In this document: one piece after another, positions 1 to 7,513 of the stretch
Layout of the letters: the number at the start of each line of letters is the position of its first letter
How positions within the stretch are numbered: the first letter of the stretch is position 1
Source: Paracoccaceae bacterium
Lineage (GTDB): Bacteria; Pseudomonadota; Alphaproteobacteria; Rhizobiales; Stappiaceae
Assembly (NCBI GenBank): GCA_013373445.1
Contig: JABXHV010000117.1
Coordinates: 1 to 36,528 of the forward strand
Reading direction: 5' to 3'
DNA length: 36,528 bases
Program-made: the position numbers and the translations under genes
Notes under the pieces: model-generated
The model's input: the letters and a program-made list of their open reading frames with translations, nothing else
What the model was told of the DNA's origin: nothing
Databases searched by the model: none

Positions 1-2
1 CT

Positions 3-788
3 TTCCTGACCAAGGAATTCCGCGGCGGTGTGATTTGGGAATTCACCCTGTCTGCCTACGATCAATTCTTCTTCAACCGCGGTCTGTTTGGTGACGAACC
101 ACCAACGCTGGAATGGACATATATAGGGATCTTCTGGCGGTCCATCTGGCAGGCTGGCCTTGCCACGATCTCCTGCCTTCTGATCGGCTTTCCAACCGCC
201 TGGTTCATCGCGACCCGCGACGCCAAATCCCGCTCTATCTGGCTGTTTCTGGTTACAATTCCCTATTGGGTCAACCTGCTGATCCGCACGGTCTCCATGA
301 AGTTCGTCATCCGCGACACCGGTCCGCTGAACGAACTGTTGCTGACAATTGGCGTCATCAATGAACCTCTCGGGTTGATCAACACCAATTTCGCGGTGCA
401 GCTGGGTCTGTTCTACAGCTACCTGCCCTTCATGGTGCTGCCGATCTACGCCGCCGTCGAGCGCTATGACTTCGCGCTCTCGGAAGCTGCCGCTGATCTT
501 TACGCAGGCGTCTGGACAACCCTCCGCCTAGTCATCCTGCCGGTCGTCAAACCCGGTATTATCGCAGGCTGCATATTGGTCTTCGTACCTTCTCTCGGTG
601 CCTTTCTTGCGCCGGACCTCCTGGGCGGTGCGAAAACCTTCATGATCGGCTCCCTGATTGAAGAACAATTCAAGGGAAGCGCCGGCAACTGGCCCTTCGG
701 CGCGGCTGCTTCGATGATCCTTCTGTCCATCGTTCTGGCAGTTCTGCTGATCTATGCGCGCAACCAAAACAAGGAAGGGGCGAACTGA
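3..788 (+). CDS. PotB-type ABC transporter permease, 5' end outside window
   Basis: Inner-membrane permease of a spermidine/putrescine-type ABC importer. The reading frame is open from the first bases of the window, and the residues before the GTG at 30 (FLTKEFRGG) match the usual loop of PotB proteins. That GTG is therefore internal and the true start lies upstream. Several hydrophobic segments are visible. The EAA loop that contacts the ATPase is present ([18 protein letters not shown], then [12 protein letters not shown]). The stop codon overlaps the next permease start by one base, so the two are translationally coupled. The matching ATPase (PotA type) is not in the window and probably lies upstream. 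Substrate is inferred from family only; opines or other amines are possible. Confidence 0.9.
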   Translation, partial: FLTKEFRGGVIWEFTLSAYDQFFFNRGLFGDEPPTLEWTYIGIFWRSIWQAGLATISCLLIGFPTAWFIATRDAKSRSIWLFLVTIPYWVNLLIRTVSMKFVIRDTGPLNELLLTIGVINEPLGLINTNFAVQLGLFYSYLPFMVLPIYAAVERYDFALSEAAADLYAGVWTTLRLVILPVVKPGIIAGCILVFVPSLGAFLAPDLLGGAKTFMIGSLIEEQFKGSAGNWPFGAAASMILLSIVLAVLLIYARNQNKEGAN

Positions 789-1597
789 TGGCAGCCAAAA
801 CCGATCTGCGCCGCTTTCCCGGCTTCCTGACCATCACCATTTTGTGCCTCGTGGTCCTTTATGCGCCGCTCGTTGTCGTCGCGGTCTATTCCTTCAATTC
901 ATCGACATCAATCACCAACTGGGGTGGAGCCTCGCTCACCTGGTACGTTGACGTATTCACCGGGCCCGAGGCGCCCAAGTTCCAGAAAGCTGCCGCAAAT
1001 TCCCTGATAATTGCCATCACCGCTGCAATCGTTGCCACATGCATCGCGACAGCCGCTTCGGTTGCAATGACACGCGCTGGACGGTTTCGTGGCAAGACAA
1101 TTGGCTTTGCACTGATCAATCTGCCGCTGATGGTGCCGGAAGTCGTAACAGCTGTTGCAAGCCTCGTGTTCTTCTCGGCCATCGGCTTCACCTCCGGACT
1201 GACCACAATTCTCGTCGCTCACATCGTCTTTTGCATTCCCTTCGCCTACCTGCCGATCTCTGCGCGAATGCAAAGCATTCCGGATGTCTATGAGCAAGCC
1301 GCAATGGACCTTTACGCGACGCCGGGACAGGCCTTCAAGCTGGTGCTTTTGCCACTGATGACCCCTGGCATCCTGTCGGGTTTCCTGCTCGCCTTTATCA
1401 TTTCTCTTGATGACTTCCTGATCACCAACTTCGTCAAAGGTGCAGGCATTGAAACCCTGCCAACAGCGATTTTCGGATCGGTCAAGCAAGGCATCAAACC
1501 GAATATCATGGCCATTTCCACGCTCATGCTGGGCGTGTCAGTGGTCCTGGTCACCCTGTCCTGGCTGATTGGCCGGGCAGGACAAGTAAAAAAATAA
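788..1597 (+). CDS. PotC-type ABC transporter permease
   Basis: Second inner-membrane permease of the polyamine-type importer, 269 residues, a normal length for PotC. The N-terminal hydrophobic segment (around residues 13-35) and later segments support a multi-pass membrane protein. The EAA motif is [18 protein letters not shown] followed by [12 protein letters not shown]. The ATG shares its first base with the stop of the preceding permease. The binding-protein gene follows after about 35 bases. Family assignment is firm; substrate is an inference from the downstream amine-catabolic genes. Confidence 0.92.
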   Translation: MAAKTDLRRFPGFLTITILCLVVLYAPLVVVAVYSFNSSTSITNWGGASLTWYVDVFTGPEAPKFQKAAANSLIIAITAAIVATCIATAASVAMTRAGRFRGKTIGFALINLPLMVPEVVTAVASLVFFSAIGFTSGLTTILVAHIVFCIPFAYLPISARMQSIPDVYEQAAMDLYATPGQAFKLVLLPLMTPGILSGFLLAFIISLDDFLITNFVKGAGIETLPTAIFGSVKQGIKPNIMAISTLMLGVSVVLVTLSWLIGRAGQVKK

Positions 1598-1632
1598 ACC
1601 AACAGCCTTACCCCTACCGAGTGGAGCACTGC

Positions 1633-2661
1633 ATGAAAAAGAAACTTTTGGCGACCTCCCTGATCTTCTTCGGCCTGACGGCCGGCGCTCAGGCCGAAGG
1701 TAAACTCTCGCTTTATCACTGGTTCGAATACATCCCACAGGAACTGCTCGACCAATTTTCCGAAGAGTATGATGTCGAAGTCACCATGGACACCTTCGAC
1801 AGCAACGAAGCGCTTCTGGCATCCCTGAAAGCTGGCAAACTTGGCAGCTATGACGTTGCTTTCCCAGGCGACTACATGGTCAAGATCCTGGCCAGCGAAG
1901 GCATGCTGGATACATTCGAACCATCCGAACTGCCTAACTTCGACAACATCGAAGAAAAATGGCTGGATGTATCCTTCGATCCGGGCCGCAAGAGCTCAAT
2001 TCCCTATCAGTGGGGTTCGACATCCTATTCGGTCAACCGCGATGTCTATAAAGGGCCAATCGACAGCCTCTCGGTTGTGTTTGATCCGCCTGAAGAACTC
2101 AAAGGCAAGATCAACGTTCTGGATACCGCAGGTGAAACCCTCACATTGGCCTCCATTTACCTCGGCATCCCACAATGCACCTCTGATCGCGAACAGCTGA
2201 AGGCACTCAGCGCCAAGGTCGTCAGCGCAAAGCAGGACTGGGCTTCCTTCGGTTCCGACGTTGCCAAGGATGTACTGGTTTCAGGTGACGCGGCCGCTGG
2301 CATGATCTGGTCCGGTTTTTCTGCCAAGGCCCGTGCTGAAGGCGCCAACATTGAATACGCCTTCCCTAAGGAAGGTTACATCGTGTGGATGGACAATGGT
2401 GTGCTTCTGAAGGACGCGCCAAACCGCGACAACGCCCTGAAGTTCCTGAATTTCCTTCTGGAACCTGAAAACGCTGCCGCTGTCACCAACTACGCCCAGT
2501 ACACCGCAGGTGTTAAAGGCGTTGCAGAGTTCCTTGAGCCAGACGTCAAAAACTCTCCTGAGTCGAACCCACCAGCCGACCAGAAGGGTTACTTCGTCGA
2601 AGCTTGTCCGGAAGACGTTCAGGTTCTCTACGACGCTATCTGGACGAACCTCAAGAAGTAA
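1633..2661 (+). CDS. PotD-type periplasmic polyamine-binding protein
   Basis: Periplasmic substrate-binding protein of the importer, 342 residues. I chose the ATG at 1633 rather than the GTG at 1621. It follows an AGTGGAG ribosome site and gives a clean signal peptide (MKKKLLATSLIFFGLTAGAQA, cut before EGKL). The mature protein begins with the PotD-like segment LYHWFEYIPQELLDQF and contains SIPYQWGSTSYSVN, the typical PotD core. An aromatic at YHW and acidic residues such as in PGDYMV are in places where PotD-family proteins contact the amine. Ligand is not provable from sequence; putrescine, spermidine, agmatine or another cationic amine are all possible. Confidence 0.92.
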   Translation: MKKKLLATSLIFFGLTAGAQAEGKLSLYHWFEYIPQELLDQFSEEYDVEVTMDTFDSNEALLASLKAGKLGSYDVAFPGDYMVKILASEGMLDTFEPSELPNFDNIEEKWLDVSFDPGRKSSIPYQWGSTSYSVNRDVYKGPIDSLSVVFDPPEELKGKINVLDTAGETLTLASIYLGIPQCTSDREQLKALSAKVVSAKQDWASFGSDVAKDVLVSGDAAAGMIWSGFSAKARAEGANIEYAFPKEGYIVWMDNGVLLKDAPNRDNALKFLNFLLEPENAAAVTNYAQYTAGVKGVAEFLEPDVKNSPESNPPADQKGYFVEACPEDVQVLYDAIWTNLKK

Positions 2662-2681
2662 CGGAAGGGACGAAAACAGTC

Positions 2682-3467
2682 ATGAAACTCGCGCTATATC
2701 AAGGACCTGCCATTGGCGGCGACATCGAAGCGGGCTTTGCCCGAATTGAGATGAACTTGGCCGCAGCAGCCAAAGCCGGAGCGTGCATGACTGTTTTCCC
2801 CGAGCTGTTTCTGCCCGGCTACAACAGGCCGGACCTCCACGAAAGCCTCGCCCAACCCTTGGGCGGGGCCTGGAGTGGGCGCCTTGCAGAAATTGCCAAA
2901 AAACACCAATGCGGCTTGACGGTCGGTTGGGCGGAGAGCGCAGACGGCGTTGTCTACAATGCAGCCACCTGTGTCGATGAAACCGGCAACCAGCTGGCCC
3001 ACTTCAGAAAAATTCAACTGTTTGGCCCCATGGAAAAGAAGAGCTTTTCGCCTGGAAGCTCCTATAGCATCTTCGAGTTCCAGGGCCAAAAGGCAGCAAT
3101 CCTGATCTGCTACGACATCGAATTTCCGCAGCACTGCAACGCCCTCGCAAAAGCAGGCGTGACGCTCATTTTTGTACCAACTGCAAATCCGGCAGGTTTT
3201 GAGCATGTCTCGGATGTCCTGGTGCCTGCACGCGCTGCCGAAATGCAATTGACCATCGTCTATGCCAACTACTGCGGTACCGAGGGAGATCTCGCCTATG
3301 GCGGGCATTCCATCATCGTTGGCCCGGATGCAGCCGCGCTTGCCAGTGCCGGCACGGGAGAAACCCTCCTGATCACCGATATTTCCCAGATCGATCAAAT
3401 CTCTGCGGAAAAGCTATCCCAACAAAACGAAGACTACAGAAAGGTAGTGGTTTCCCATGACGCTTGA
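2682..3467 (+). CDS. Nitrilase-superfamily amidase, DavA-like
   Basis: Carbon-nitrogen hydrolase of 261 residues, predicted to hydrolyse an amide to an acid plus ammonia in the cytoplasm. The Glu-Lys-Cys triad is visible in FPELFLPGYN, FRKIQLFG and LICYDIEFP. The overall pattern (start MKLALYQGP, later VPTANPAGF and IVYANYCGTEG) is, from memory, very close to Pseudomonas 5-aminovaleramidase DavA. The ATG at 2682 is chosen over an in-frame start at 2604 that would lie inside the binding-protein gene. The gene starts 20 bases after that gene and overlaps the aminotransferase by 11 bases. Likely substrates are small omega-amino amides; N-carbamoylputrescine or omega-amide hydrolysis cannot be excluded. 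No lysine 2-monooxygenase (DavB) is nearby, so the lysine route is not implied. Confidence 0.88.
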   Translation: MKLALYQGPAIGGDIEAGFARIEMNLAAAAKAGACMTVFPELFLPGYNRPDLHESLAQPLGGAWSGRLAEIAKKHQCGLTVGWAESADGVVYNAATCVDETGNQLAHFRKIQLFGPMEKKSFSPGSSYSIFEFQGQKAAILICYDIEFPQHCNALAKAGVTLIFVPTANPAGFEHVSDVLVPARAAEMQLTIVYANYCGTEGDLAYGGHSIIVGPDAAALASAGTGETLLITDISQIDQISAEKLSQQNEDYRKVVVSHDA

Positions 3468-4821
3468 TCTGGACATGAGCACCGACGGAGTTTTGACGGC
3501 TGACACCCATCTGATCCAGTCTTTCGCTGACCTGAACGCCCTTAAACAAAATGATGCCCGCACAGTGATTGTCGGTGCCGAAGGATCTGTTGTTCGCGAC
3601 AGTGAAGGCAATGAACTGATCGACGGAATTGGCGGGCTTTGGTGCGTCAACGCGGGACACCGGCGTAAGGAGATCATAGAGGCAATCCACAATCAGCTGA
3701 ATGAACTGGACTTCTATTCGACGTTCTACAACTTCACGCATCCGGCCGCAGCAGCACTTGCCGACAAGGTCGCAAGCCTCGCACCAGGACATCTGAACAA
3801 GGTCTATTTTGCCAACTCAGGGTCAGTCGCAAACGACACCGCCGTGCGCATGTTGCACCACTACAACAACCGTCTTGGTCGTCCGAACAAGAAAAAAATC
3901 CTGAGCCGCGTTGGCGCCTATCACGGCTCGACACACCTTTCGATCGCCATGACCACCCCTGCCTATTCCGATGGTTGGGACAGCGCCAGCGACTTGGTGC
4001 ACCACCTGAAGAGCCCGCACTACTGGCGCGAAGGCGATGGCATGAGTGAAGCAGAATTCCTCGATGCGCTCGTTGAAGATCTGCGCCTCACCATTGAGCA
4101 AATGGGTGCAGAAAACATCGCAGCCTTTATCGCAGAGCCAATCATGGGCGCTGGCGGGGTCATTGTCGCTCCACAAGGGTATCATAAGCGCATGGCCGAA
4201 GTCTGCGCGGCCAATGACATCAAGTACATCTCCGATGAAGTTGTGACAGCATTCGGCCGCCTCGGACATTTCTTCGCATCGAAGGACGTTTTCGGCGTTA
4301 CACCGGACATCATCACCACAGCCAAGGGCCTGACCTCGGGCTATCAGCCAATGTCAGCGACAATCATCTCTGATGAGATCCACGACGTCATCTCCGGTCC
4401 AGGCGGCATGTTCCTGCACGGCATGACCTATTCCGGTCACCCGGCAGCAGCTGCGGCTGGTCTTGCAAACATTGCCTTGATGGAACGCGACAAACTGCCA
4501 GAGCAAGTCCGCACCACCGGCAAGCTCTTCGAAAATACACTGCGCGGCCTGTCAGATCTTGAAATCGTCGGTGAAGTGCGCGGAAGCCACTTCATGATGG
4601 GCATCGAGTTCGTCAAGGACAAGACAACCAAGGCTTCCTTCACGCCCGAGGACAACATTGGCCTCAAGATCGCCCGTGCAGCCCAAGCACGCGGTCTGAT
4701 AGCCCGTCCTCTTGGCAATATCCTGATCCTCTCGCCAACACTGATATTGACTGAAGCTCAGATCGGTCAGGTCGGTGACATACTCCGCGAAACCATCACG
4801 GAAGTCGCCTCGACCATTTAA
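3457..4821 (+). CDS. Class III PLP aminotransferase (omega-aminotransferase, SpuC-like)
   Basis: 454-residue fold-type I aminotransferase of the class III family that moves terminal amino groups from diamines or omega-amino acids to a keto acid. Visible landmarks are the cofactor phosphate loop NSGSVAND, the AYHGSTH segment, the ISDEVVTAFGRLG aspartate motif, and the PLP lysine in TTAKGLTSGY. The first ATG (3457) overlaps the amidase end and has an AAAGG ribosome site; an ATG at 3475 is a weaker alternative. Between a polyamine importer and a PuuC/KauB-like dehydrogenase, putrescine:pyruvate aminotransferase (SpuC type, giving 4-aminobutyraldehyde) is the best guess. 5-aminovalerate, taurine or beta-alanine would be alternatives. 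Confidence 0.9.
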   Translation: MTLDLDMSTDGVLTADTHLIQSFADLNALKQNDARTVIVGAEGSVVRDSEGNELIDGIGGLWCVNAGHRRKEIIEAIHNQLNELDFYSTFYNFTHPAAAALADKVASLAPGHLNKVYFANSGSVANDTAVRMLHHYNNRLGRPNKKKILSRVGAYHGSTHLSIAMTTPAYSDGWDSASDLVHHLKSPHYWREGDGMSEAEFLDALVEDLRLTIEQMGAENIAAFIAEPIMGAGGVIVAPQGYHKRMAEVCAANDIKYISDEVVTAFGRLGHFFASKDVFGVTPDIITTAKGLTSGYQPMSATIISDEIHDVISGPGGMFLHGMTYSGHPAAAAAGLANIALMERDKLPEQVRTTGKLFENTLRGLSDLEIVGEVRGSHFMMGIEFVKDKTTKASFTPEDNIGLKIARAAQARGLIARPLGNILILSPTLILTEAQIGQVGDILRETITEVASTI

Positions 4822-4832
4822 GGCCAGCCACG

Positions 4833-4867
4833 TTCAGCCGGAGACTTGAAAACATGTCCTGGCTGAA
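4833..4867. repeat. Imperfect hairpin after the aminotransferase gene
   Basis: TTCAGCC (4833-4839) pairs with GGCTGAA (4861-4867) just after the aminotransferase stop, with further partial pairing inside. No T-tract follows, so it is not a standard terminator. It may stabilise the upstream mRNA end. Confidence 0.35.
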
Positions 4868-4895
4868 TCCCACATTTCGGTGACAACAGCCATTG

Positions 4896-4912
4896 ATTTG
4901 GAATATCCAAAT
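4896..4912. promoter_or_regulatory. Candidate operator: 7-3-7 inverted repeat
   Basis: Perfect dyad ATTTGGA-ATA-TCCAAAT in an AT-rich stretch, about 140 bases before the flavoprotein start. It contains a T-N11-A core, the general shape of LysR-type binding sites. A second nested pair, CATTGATT (4891-4898) and AATCAATG (4941-4948), frames it. The region 4822-5054 is the largest gap within the cluster and probably carries an internal promoter. The LysR protein at 9029 is the obvious candidate to bind it; this is inference. Confidence 0.45.
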
Positions 4913-5054
4913 TAATAACAACAAAAACACTAATTTTCCCAATCAATGAAATATGCGACCAAGAAGAAAAGAAACGTTTGACCAGCACCTTTCCTGAGGG
5001 ATGGCACAGTTTCCGTTTCAGATCTTACAAGTTCGAAGAAGCAAGGACGACGGC

Positions 5055-6326
5055 ATGTCAGTTGAAAAAGTGGAAGTATTGGTTGTTGGCGGCGGGCAAG
5101 CCGGACTGGCAATGAGCGAGCATCTTTCCAACGCTGGCGTGACCCACCTGGTGCTTGAACGCAGCCGCATTGCGGAGCGCTGGCGTTCTGAACGTTGGGA
5201 CTCCCTGGTCGCCAACGGCCCGGCGTGGCATGACCGATTTCCGGGTATGGAGTTCCCCAATGCACACCCGGACGCATTCGTGCCAAAGGAAGACGTTGCC
5301 GACTATTTTGTAGCCTATGCCGAAATGATCAAGGCGCCCATTCGCTGCGGCGTGACCGTCACCAGCGTCACGCGAAACGAAGGTCGCCCTGGCTTTCAGG
5401 TTGAAACGTCTGAAGGACCCATTGAAGCGGACTACGTTGTCTCGGCAACAGGTGCATTTCAAAAGCCGCTTGTTCCCGCAATTGTTCCTGAAACCCCGCA
5501 AGTTACCCAGATGCACTCCACTGCCTATCGGAATCCCGGGCAATTGGCGGATGGCGGCGTTCTCGTCGTGGGCGCGGGATCGTCAGGAGCACAAATTGCG
5601 GCAGAGCTTTTGGAAAAAGGCAAGAAAGTCTTCCTCTCGGTTGGGCCTCATGACCGCCCTCCCCGTCGTTACCGCGGCCGCGACTTTGTCTGGTGGCTTG
5701 GCGTTTTGGACAAATGGGATGCCGAAGCCACGCCTGGCGTCGAGCACACGACCATTGCCGTCAGCGGTGCGCATGGCGGACATACGGTCGACTTCAGAGA
5801 GCTCGCAAACCAGGGCATGACGCTTTTGGGCCGTACCACGTCCTTCGAAAATGGCACCCTGGAATTCGCCGACGATCTGGCGGACAACCTTTCAAATGGC
5901 GATGCGAATTACTTGTCAGTGCTGCGCGAAGCCGACGCCTATGTGGATCGGAACGGGCTGGACCTTCCAGAAGAGCCGGAGGCCCACATCATCGGCAAGG
6001 CTCCTGAATGTGTGACCAACCCTATTCTCAGCCTCGACCTCGAGAAGGCCGGGATCACAACCATCATTTGGGCAACAGGCTTTGGCGTGGACTACAGCTG
6101 GCTCAAGGTTGATGCCCTGACTGAAAAAGGATACCCGCAACACAACCGGGGTGTTTCAACAGAACCGGGCGTCTATTTCCTCGGTCTCCCTTGGCAGACA
6201 CGTCGCGGTTCGACCTTTATCTGGGGCGTTTGGCATGATGCAAAATATGTTGCAGATCATATCTGCAAGCAGCGCGGCTACCTGACTTATAAAGGCTCTG
6301 CGGCCCAACAGCCAAACCCTGCATAA
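5055..6326 (+). CDS. FMO-like FAD/NAD(P)-dependent oxidoreductase
   Basis: 423-residue two-dinucleotide-binding-domain flavoprotein of the CzcO/FMO-like group. The FAD-binding loop GGGQAG is at residues 12-17, followed by an acidic strand end (VLERS). A second nucleotide loop (GAGSSGAQIAAEL) lies in the middle, as expected for NAD(P)H, and the ATGF motif of this family is in WATGFGVDYSWL near residue 350. The ATG at 5055 is chosen because AAGGA lies 7 bases upstream. The ATG at 5001 has its only purine run touching the start codon. It may hydroxylate an amine nitrogen or oxidise an imine, but no known enzyme of this pathway matches well enough to name the reaction. It is the most unusual member of the amine cluster. 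Confidence 0.88.
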   Translation: MSVEKVEVLVVGGGQAGLAMSEHLSNAGVTHLVLERSRIAERWRSERWDSLVANGPAWHDRFPGMEFPNAHPDAFVPKEDVADYFVAYAEMIKAPIRCGVTVTSVTRNEGRPGFQVETSEGPIEADYVVSATGAFQKPLVPAIVPETPQVTQMHSTAYRNPGQLADGGVLVVGAGSSGAQIAAELLEKGKKVFLSVGPHDRPPRRYRGRDFVWWLGVLDKWDAEATPGVEHTTIAVSGAHGGHTVDFRELANQGMTLLGRTTSFENGTLEFADDLADNLSNGDANYLSVLREADAYVDRNGLDLPEEPEAHIIGKAPECVTNPILSLDLEKAGITTIIWATGFGVDYSWLKVDALTEKGYPQHNRGVSTEPGVYFLGLPWQTRRGSTFIWGVWHDAKYVADHICKQRGYLTYKGSAAQQPNPA

Positions 6327-6340
6327 ACCAGCGCAGTCGA

Positions 6341-6353
6341 GTTCAAATTGAAC
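6341..6353. repeat. Short perfect dyad before the RidA gene
   Basis: GTTCAA-A-TTGAAC sits in the 72-base gap between the flavoprotein and RidA genes. It could be a small operator or chance; there is no terminator T-run. Confidence 0.25.
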
Positions 6354-6398
6354 ACCTGCCTGAACGACCCTGAAAAAAGTTTCTGAACGGAGAGCCCA

Positions 6399-6821
6399 AT
6401 GGCCCACACACGCATCCGCAAGTTCAACACCAAGGACACCTACCCAGAGCAAAACCTGGACAACGATCTGTGCCAGGTGGTTGTCGCAAAAGGCACAACG
6501 GTCTTTGTACGCGGACAAATCGGACAAGATCTCGACACTTCAAAAAACGTTGGTGTGGGGGATGTCGAAGCACAGGCAGAGCAAGCCATGCACAACATCA
6601 ACATGCTGCTGTCCGAAGCGGGTTCGGAGTTGGCTCACATTACGAAAATCACCATCTATCTGATCGATCCACGCTACCGTGAAACGGTCTACCGCGTTGT
6701 CGGCAAATGGCTAAAGGGCGTCTTCCCAGTTTCAACCGGCATTGTTGTGTCAGCGCTGGCCCGTCCGGAGTGGTTGGTGGAAATCGACGTCACTGCCGTC
6801 ATTCCGGAGGATCAAGCATGA
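6399..6821 (+). CDS. RidA-family (YjgF/YER057c/UK114) protein
   Basis: 140-residue member of the Rid family. Canonical RidA hydrolyses reactive enamines/imines formed by PLP enzymes and flavin oxidases; many paralogues have other or unknown roles. The C-terminal core ALARPEWLVEIDVTAVIP holds the family arginine and the VEI(D/E) strand. A GGAGAG ribosome site precedes the ATG. The protein is somewhat longer than housekeeping RidA (about 128) at its N-terminus, which suggests a specialised subfamily. Its place between an aminotransferase/flavoprotein pair and an aldehyde dehydrogenase suggests it handles an imine of the pathway, for example 1-pyrroline or its enamine. The stop overlaps the next start (ATGA). 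Confidence 0.9.
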   Translation: MAHTRIRKFNTKDTYPEQNLDNDLCQVVVAKGTTVFVRGQIGQDLDTSKNVGVGDVEAQAEQAMHNINMLLSEAGSELAHITKITIYLIDPRYRETVYRVVGKWLKGVFPVSTGIVVSALARPEWLVEIDVTAVIPEDQA

Positions 6822-7492
6822 CATTTTCAATTTCTGCGCGATGCCCCTGGAGCGGGATGATGGGTATGGCCATTTCGTCATCCTCACCGGCTGTCGCAGC
6901 CCGGTGCGCTCATGCCCGCGCGGGCGCCGGTGTAGTAGCAAGTCAGAACATTACCGACCCGTCGCTCGGCTCCAAAGGTCTCGACCTGCTCGCCAGTGGG
7001 CTTGAGGCAAAAGAAGCGCTTGCAAAATTGCTTGAAGACTATCCGACTGCAGACTGGCGACAGATTGTGGTCCTGGACATGGAAGGTCGTGCCGCAACAC
7101 ATTCAGGCGTGCATACCCTTGGCACGCATGCCACTGCCGTAGGTGAAAGCTGCGCTGCAGCAGGAAATCTTCTGGCGAACACAAATGTCCCGAAGGCTAT
7201 GGTTGAGGCGTTTGAAAGCGCGACGGGGAGCCTCGGAGCCCGACTTTTGGCGGCCATGCAAGGCGGTATGGCAGCCGGAGGTGAAGCCGGTCCGGTTCAT
7301 TCGGCAGGCATGTACATTGTACGCGATGTGACTTGGCCAATTGCCGACCTGAGGGTGGATTGGCATGACAGCGACCCCATCGGTGCGCTCGAAACGCTTT
7401 GGAAAATCTACGAACCTCAACTTGAAGACTACGTCACACGCGCCGTCGACCCGACCGCAGCGCCAAGTTACGGCGTGCCGGGCGACCTCTAA
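6818..7492 (+). CDS. DUF1028 family protein (Ntn-hydrolase-like)
   Basis: 224-residue protein of the DUF1028 family, of predicted Ntn-hydrolase-like fold and without an established reaction. The N-terminus (MTFSISARCPWSG) and the segments VVASQNITDPSLG, KGLDLLASG and LRVDWHDSDPIGALE are characteristic. The start at 6818 is fixed by GGAGG at 6806-6810 and a 4-base ATGA overlap with RidA; an in-frame start at 6707 would run through RidA. DUF1028 genes occur repeatedly beside Rid genes and aminotransferases in other bacteria (general knowledge), so a shared role in amine or amide breakdown is likely but unproven. Confidence 0.85.
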   Translation: MTFSISARCPWSGMMGMAISSSSPAVAARCAHARAGAGVVASQNITDPSLGSKGLDLLASGLEAKEALAKLLEDYPTADWRQIVVLDMEGRAATHSGVHTLGTHATAVGESCAAAGNLLANTNVPKAMVEAFESATGSLGARLLAAMQGGMAAGGEAGPVHSAGMYIVRDVTWPIADLRVDWHDSDPIGALETLWKIYEPQLEDYVTRAVDPTAAPSYGVPGDL

Positions 7493-7513
7493 AAGACCAA
7501 AAGGACTAAAACC

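Noticed and set aside
2694-3398. Open frame of 234 codons on the minus strand within the amidase gene
   Set aside because: The amidase triad and operon context on the plus strand leave no room for it, and it has no recognisable motif.
2682-4821. Complete lysine to 5-aminovalerate to glutarate (DavBATD) pathway
   Set aside because: No flavin lysine monooxygenase is present, and the dehydrogenase resembles PuuC/KauB more than glutarate semialdehyde dehydrogenase.
6350-6365. A second LexA-like repeat, GAAC...GAAC, before the RidA gene
   Set aside because: The spacer is 8 bases (the LexA box needs 7) and it lies inside an amine-catabolic operon with no DNA-repair link.
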